A stretch of 64,000 nt of DNA from Amoebidium appalachense (lineage: Eukaryota; Ichthyosporea): positions 2,418,001 to 2,482,000 of the forward strand of contig CAVNZM010000016.1 of the NCBI GenBank assembly GCA_963693365.1. The letters run 5' to 3'. The notes under the pieces are model-generated. The model was not told the origin of the DNA and made no database searches. It worked only from the letters and a program-made list of their open reading frames with translations. Of this stretch, positions 46,917 to 64,000 are shown piece by piece (the stretch's first letter is position 1; each line of letters begins with the position of its first letter). Both the position numbers and the translations under genes were made by a program.

Positions 46917-47399
46917 CTAAGAGCCCCCCCTTTCCACCTCCCCATCCACCCGCATGCCCATGACAACAACATTCTTATTCGAACCAATATTCTCATCGAT
47001 CGCCATATTTTTCCGATCGGATCGCAATCCTGCATACAACCACGTGCACCAATACTGATAATCGTAAACACGCAGTGCACGGGCCTTATTAATCACCGTT
47101 CTATCCTTTCTTGGAAGGCAGCACGGACATAGAATTATCGCTGAAATTTCGCCCGTGCGATTGAAAACGTCGATTACGCGGCTGGAGAGGTAGCCGCACA
47201 GGTGTATCCCCAGCAGGATTGCAACCTTCTTATTGGTTGCTGCGAGCGTGTTGGTGATCAGGGTCTCAAACGATGGAAAATTGATGTCCTGCAATTCATG
47301 TCTGTGTTAGGTCATGAACGAATGGCCACCACAGTTGAGCCAACCAAACACACACTAAATTTGCACTTACTGGGTCCCCCGTATTGGCAAGAGCAGCCC

Positions 47400-47447
<48 letters not shown>

Positions 47448-47625
47448 GATGTATGCTTTAGAGGGTTGGAAATATGGAGGAGACGACAAAGAGCAACAAC
47501 AAAACGTCACAAACGTGGGAAATCCAAAATCAAACAATTAAGCGTGCAGGCAGAAGACACTTGAACAAAGCCCATCATCAGGGGGGTTCCTATGCCTCCA
47601 CAAAAGCATGGGTTTCGACTCTTTA

Positions 47626-47681
<56 letters not shown>

Positions 47682-47981
47682 AAGAAAGAAAACGAAAAAA
47701 AACATCCACACATATCCCCCCCACCCCCCCCCCCCCCCCTCCGGCCGTTTGAAAACACCCACACCCACACACCAACCAACTTATCCCCAAACACACACAC
47801 ACGGGTAGGGAAAACAGAATATCCCAATCCCCCCCCCCCCCGGGCCCATGCTCTTCTCTCCTCCCTGCAACCTTCTTACCCGAAAGGGGGGAGAGGGGGG
47901 GGGGGGGGGGGGGGGGGGGGGTAAGCCTCGTAAGGGGGGAGAAAGATAAGAGGGGGGGGGGGGGGGGGGAGGGGGGGGGGG

Positions 47982-48026
<45 letters not shown>

Positions 48027-48138
48027 GGGGGACGGTGGGGGGTGTCATCTTTAAAAGGGTTGAAAATATGGAGGATACATCAAAGGACATAACACAAAAC
48101 GTCACCCCCCCCCCCCCCCCCCCCTCCTCCCTCCCCCC

Positions 48139-48173
<35 letters not shown>

Positions 48174-48383
48174 CCAAAAATAAAGAAATATCAAACCTCG
48201 GGGGCATGGTATATGTTCGAGGATAGGTGACGGAAGCAAAACCAGATTTGCGGGGGGGGGGGGGGGGAGGGGGGGGAGGGGGGTGGATGAGGGCCAACGA
48301 GGGAATGTATGCTACTGGATGTATGGAAACGCAGGTGAAGTGGGCGGGGGTGGGAGTGAAGGGGGTTTGAAAAGGGCGGGAGG

Positions 48384-48418
<35 letters not shown>

Positions 48419-49240
48419 TAATACAGGTTGGGAAGGAAGCTCTGAACCGCAAACATTCATTACGACAAAAGCCCCCCCCCACCCCCCCCAATCACCCCAT
48501 GTGGCAAATAGGGGGGGGGGGGGAGGGGGGAGGGAGGGGTAGGCACCCACCTGCTTGGCGTATTTGATGTTCGGAAACCCCCCCACGTGGTCATAGTTGC
48601 AGCGGGGGTTCTTGTCCACCATCAGAATTTCAGAGTCTGGAAACATGAGCGCAAGCAAAAGGGTGCCTATGCCCTTCCCGGCGCATATGTCAAAGAAGAG
48701 GATGTCGCCCGAGCGAATTTCATCCAAAGAGTCCCCCCGTTTTTTACCGTTCAGCAGCCGCAAATTGATGTCCTTGAGAACTTTCATGACCACCTCGGCC
48801 ACCCCACATGCCTCCGTCACCTCCTTTTTCAACGTCTTGAAATTGTGCAAGGACGAAAATTGGGCCTCCCTAAGTCTTTTCATGAGCCCCCTGTCTATGA
48901 AATTTCGCAAATGTTCATTGTCTCCCGTCTTCCCTTGGTACTCAAGGTAGTCTATTGTCCTCCACCCGCGTCTATCCAGATCCTCGGGGAAAACGGTTGG
49001 CTTTTTCGGTTTATGCATGCCCCGCCAGTCCTCGTTCGACTTACTGTCGGCGCCTCCAACGAATTTCGGAGTTATTTTCCCATTTCTCCTGCTCCGCATG
49101 TGCTTTGGCTTTTCGACCCCTCCATTTACCTCGTCCATTTTGCCCTCCTGTTTTTGACCTAATCCCTCCGGTACATTCGTCTTTGGCCCATCAGATCCCG
49201 GCAAGTCATCATCGGTAAAATCTACCCCGTGATGTTTCAT
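46917..49240 (-). CDS. SAM-dependent methyltransferase with CPCCLP motif
   Basis: Exon 1 is 49240-48551 (230 codons) and exon 2 is 47288-46917 (123 residues and stop TAG), joined in phase 0 to 353 residues. Motif I is DICAGKGIG (184-192) followed by the acidic strand LMVDKN (206-211), the usual AdoMet-binding Rossmann elements. Exon 2 has GIHLCGYLS (257-265) and ILCPCCLP (282-289), the HLCG...PCC pattern seen in the Methyltransf_31/32-like families (GSTCD, METTL25, TRM13 relatives). The substrate, RNA or protein, cannot be told. The N-terminal 80 residues are charged and disordered-looking. The 1.26-kb intron holds long poly-G, poly-C and (GA)n runs; its donor is followed by C-rich sequence. 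Confidence 0.85.
47629..47680. repeat. Poly-G run in methyltransferase intron
   Basis: About 52 uninterrupted Gs on plus, C on the sense strand. Confidence 0.85.
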
Positions 49241-50148
49241 GTTTCATTCTTGGTGGCTGTGTCCCGTTTTGTCGTTCTCTTTCACGCCATCGGCGTGATC
49301 GCCGTTACACACTTTTAGTAACTGAGAATGAGAAACGAAAGGGAAAGAAGGCAGACCGTGGAGATGGCGGATCTGTACTACTAGATGATGTTATGTTTCC
49401 GCTGGATTCGTTGTAGTCTCAGTAGAAACACGCCGCTAGTGCTGCTGCCATGTCATTTTGTGTTAATGGGTATGTAAAAACAGGATGCAGACACAAATAG
49501 CTAATGAATATTCGGGGAACTACTCGCCGCTTGGCAAACTGAGAATAATAGTTCAGAGCATCATCACACAGGATCTTGCATGCACTGTCTTTGCGATGTA
49601 GCGTGAAGCTACACAAGAGGACCCTACCCAGCAGTTATACCTTTATAAGTAAACAAGAGTGTGCTCATCTCTGACTGGAAAGTGTCTTTTCCTAGTCGAA
49701 CTCCTGGTTACAAGTGCGCATGTTCCAGGTTTCAAGCGCTGGGGTTTCGACGTCGTGCAAACACAAACACGTGCACGGGTGCTTCAAAAAATGGCTTGAA
49801 GGCGCGGGCTAAGCTCTTGCAGGGCAGCCTACTCACATCCTTAAAACTTCTGTAATTTCAATCGTATCGCGCGATCTATCGACTCAAGTGCATCCAGATC
49901 GGATCCAATTATGATCTACGACTACGGCTATGTTCATGTATGCATGGGGGAAACTACGTATTCTTTCTTAGAGTAAGCCGATATTAGGCGGGGACAGCAT
50001 AATTGTAAGTAGGTATGTACAGTCTGCTTTTAACAAGATTGGCTATATAAGTCGCACACACAGGGACATACCCACATACCCAGCCACCCACCCGTGCCCA
50101 CGCCCCCACAAACGCGCACACGTGCACGCACACACACGTGCACGCGCG

Positions 50149-50208
<60 letters not shown>

Positions 50209-51395
50209 CACACACCATTCAGACGCTGGTTCAGTGTCACACGCGCACAGAGATTCGCGTTTTGAACAAACGAGTATTTTATGTGCAAGAGTCGACCTCA
50301 CATAAAAACGGACGCACAAAGCTGCCGTAAAAACGACGCTGTGTGCAGCCCCTTTATTTACCCATTGATATGTTAACCGTCTATACGGTATTCATTCACT
50401 AATATCAAGCAAGCAATCAGTCTCAGTTGCTAATATTTTGCGGTAAATTTCGCGACCTTTACCACTCCCATACAAGTCATAACACAGCCATGCAAGCGAA
50501 TATTCCGTCTTCGCGCATACCAAAATTTGATATTTTGATTTTATAACACGCACAAAGTCAAATGGTGTACATTTCATTAATCACACATGCCCAAGGCACA
50601 TCCGCAACCAATCTTATCCACTATGTAAATTACAACCCATATATCTACTTTGTATATCAACAACACACACACCTATGTAAATTACATCCCATCTGATCTC
50701 ATATCCAAGTGTAAATCCAAGTTAATGTATGTAGCAGTATCGTAATTTGAATCACGCAGCACGAAATTGCTATATTTTCAGACGCCTTTTTCGATTTGGC
50801 ACTCTGTAGCAACGGTCAAAAGTCGAAACCAAATAAAATATATAATTAACGATATCAAAACAAAGGAAGACAAACAAGTTAAATGAAAACCCCCCCCCCC
50901 CCCCCCCCCCCCCCCCAAAACCAGCTCCACCCTCCTCTCTTCAAAAATTAGCGCCAAACGCCAAAGAAGGCAGTTTACCATTGCTAAGTTCACGCGGATC
51001 GCTCCTGCCGAATCACAAATCGGAAAGGAATCCCAAAAACCCTCAAAGGGCGCAAAAAAAATAGCCAAAAAGCCATTCCGATACCTTCGCAGGGACATAC
51101 ACGACTTAGCGTTTAGCAATTACCTACTCTCCGCCCACCTTCGATACACAAATGTTCGCGTACGTACACTATTCAGAGAAGGTGAAAGGCTTCAGATCGC
51201 GAATGGGAAAGCAAACGATGCACCAAACAGAAAAGGAACCAGAAAAACGGATGTAAATAGGCGAGGGGGAGGGGGGAGGGAAAGGGGGAAGAGAGAGGTG
51301 AGAGGGAGAGGGAGCTTAGGGTACACGGACAAAAGGGGGAGCGGCGGGATAAAGAATTGATTTAGTCTCCCTCGGAATGACGGACGAATGACCTC
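49241..51395. other. Spacer between methyltransferase promoter and CCR4 3' end
   Basis: Mostly AT-balanced single-copy sequence with one (CA)n (50157-50206), a poly-C run (50890-50916) and a GA-rich block (51263-51313). No gene recognised; the 113-codon minus frame at 50778-51119 has no family features and ends in a poly-Gly translation. Confidence 0.5.
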
Positions 51396-63897
<12,502 letters not shown>

Positions 63898-64000
63898 CTA
63901 GAAACAAACACGCGTAAACATAACAGACACACACACACACAGGCACAGGCAGAGGCACAGCGCATGCATGCACACACGCACGCATGCTCCCATTCGCGCG
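63898..64000. other. Window end, CCR4 intron
   Basis: CA- and CATG-rich sequence upstream of the first visible CCR4 exon. No exon recognised; the initiating exon should lie further right. Confidence 0.4.

Noticed and set aside
50778-51119. 113-codon minus frame between methyltransferase and CCR4
   Set aside because: About 68 residues of mixed sequence interrupted by a poly-Gly stretch from a poly-C run; no family features and no splice sites that join CCR4.

Overview
This is a nuclear contig from a eukaryote. The genes are cut by many GT-AG spliceosomal introns, a class II tRNA-Ser sits inside an intron, a non-LTR retrotransposon is present, and homopolymer and dinucleotide repeats fill most introns and spacers. 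I cannot place the lineage from the sequence alone. A HAP2/GCS1 gamete fusogen, an RPP21-type RNase P subunit and a CCR4 deadenylase fit a protist, an alga or an early-branching relative of animals; they exclude bacteria, archaea and fungi-like compact genomes. Most long open frames in the window are translations of (CA)n, (CT)n, poly-G or poly-C and are not genes.

Layout, left to right. 381-5190 (-): WD40 protein of the DCAF/WDTC1 type, 5' end inside the window, 3' end running out of it. 6895-8077 (+): unrecognised acidic protein with hydrophobic segments, broken by one apparent frameshift in a GA-rich tract. 9594-13248 (+): RNase P subunit RPP21 in three exons with a long charged tail. 15023-27830 (-): HAP2/GCS1, 23 exons and 783 codons, all phases compatible. 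27831-35437: repeat-rich spacer with three dispersed repeat families. 35438-38224 (+): 5'-truncated LINE with an intact reverse transcriptase frame and poly-A tail. 43214-45415 (+): single-exon PC-esterase/SGNH-type membrane protein. 46917-49240 (-): SAM-dependent methyltransferase in two exons. 51396-63897 (-): CCR4/CNOT6 deadenylase (LRRs plus EEP nuclease), 16 exons seen, first exon(s) outside the window, with a tRNA-Ser(CGA) nested in one intron.

The genes share no operon-like arrangement. RPP21 and the tRNA belong to RNA processing, CCR4 to mRNA deadenylation, HAP2 to gamete fusion, the WD40 protein probably to a CUL4-DDB1 ubiquitin ligase.

The most unusual signals are in the introns. 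About half of the 5' splice sites are followed within about 25 nt by a C-run that always lies on the sense strand of its gene. Several exon edges (HAP2 exons 4 and 23, CCR4 exons 6 and 7) are copied into, or abut, tandem repeats. Two separate minisatellites in HAP2 introns each carry four perfect CArG boxes, CC(A/T)6GG, at 27-bp and 21-bp periods.
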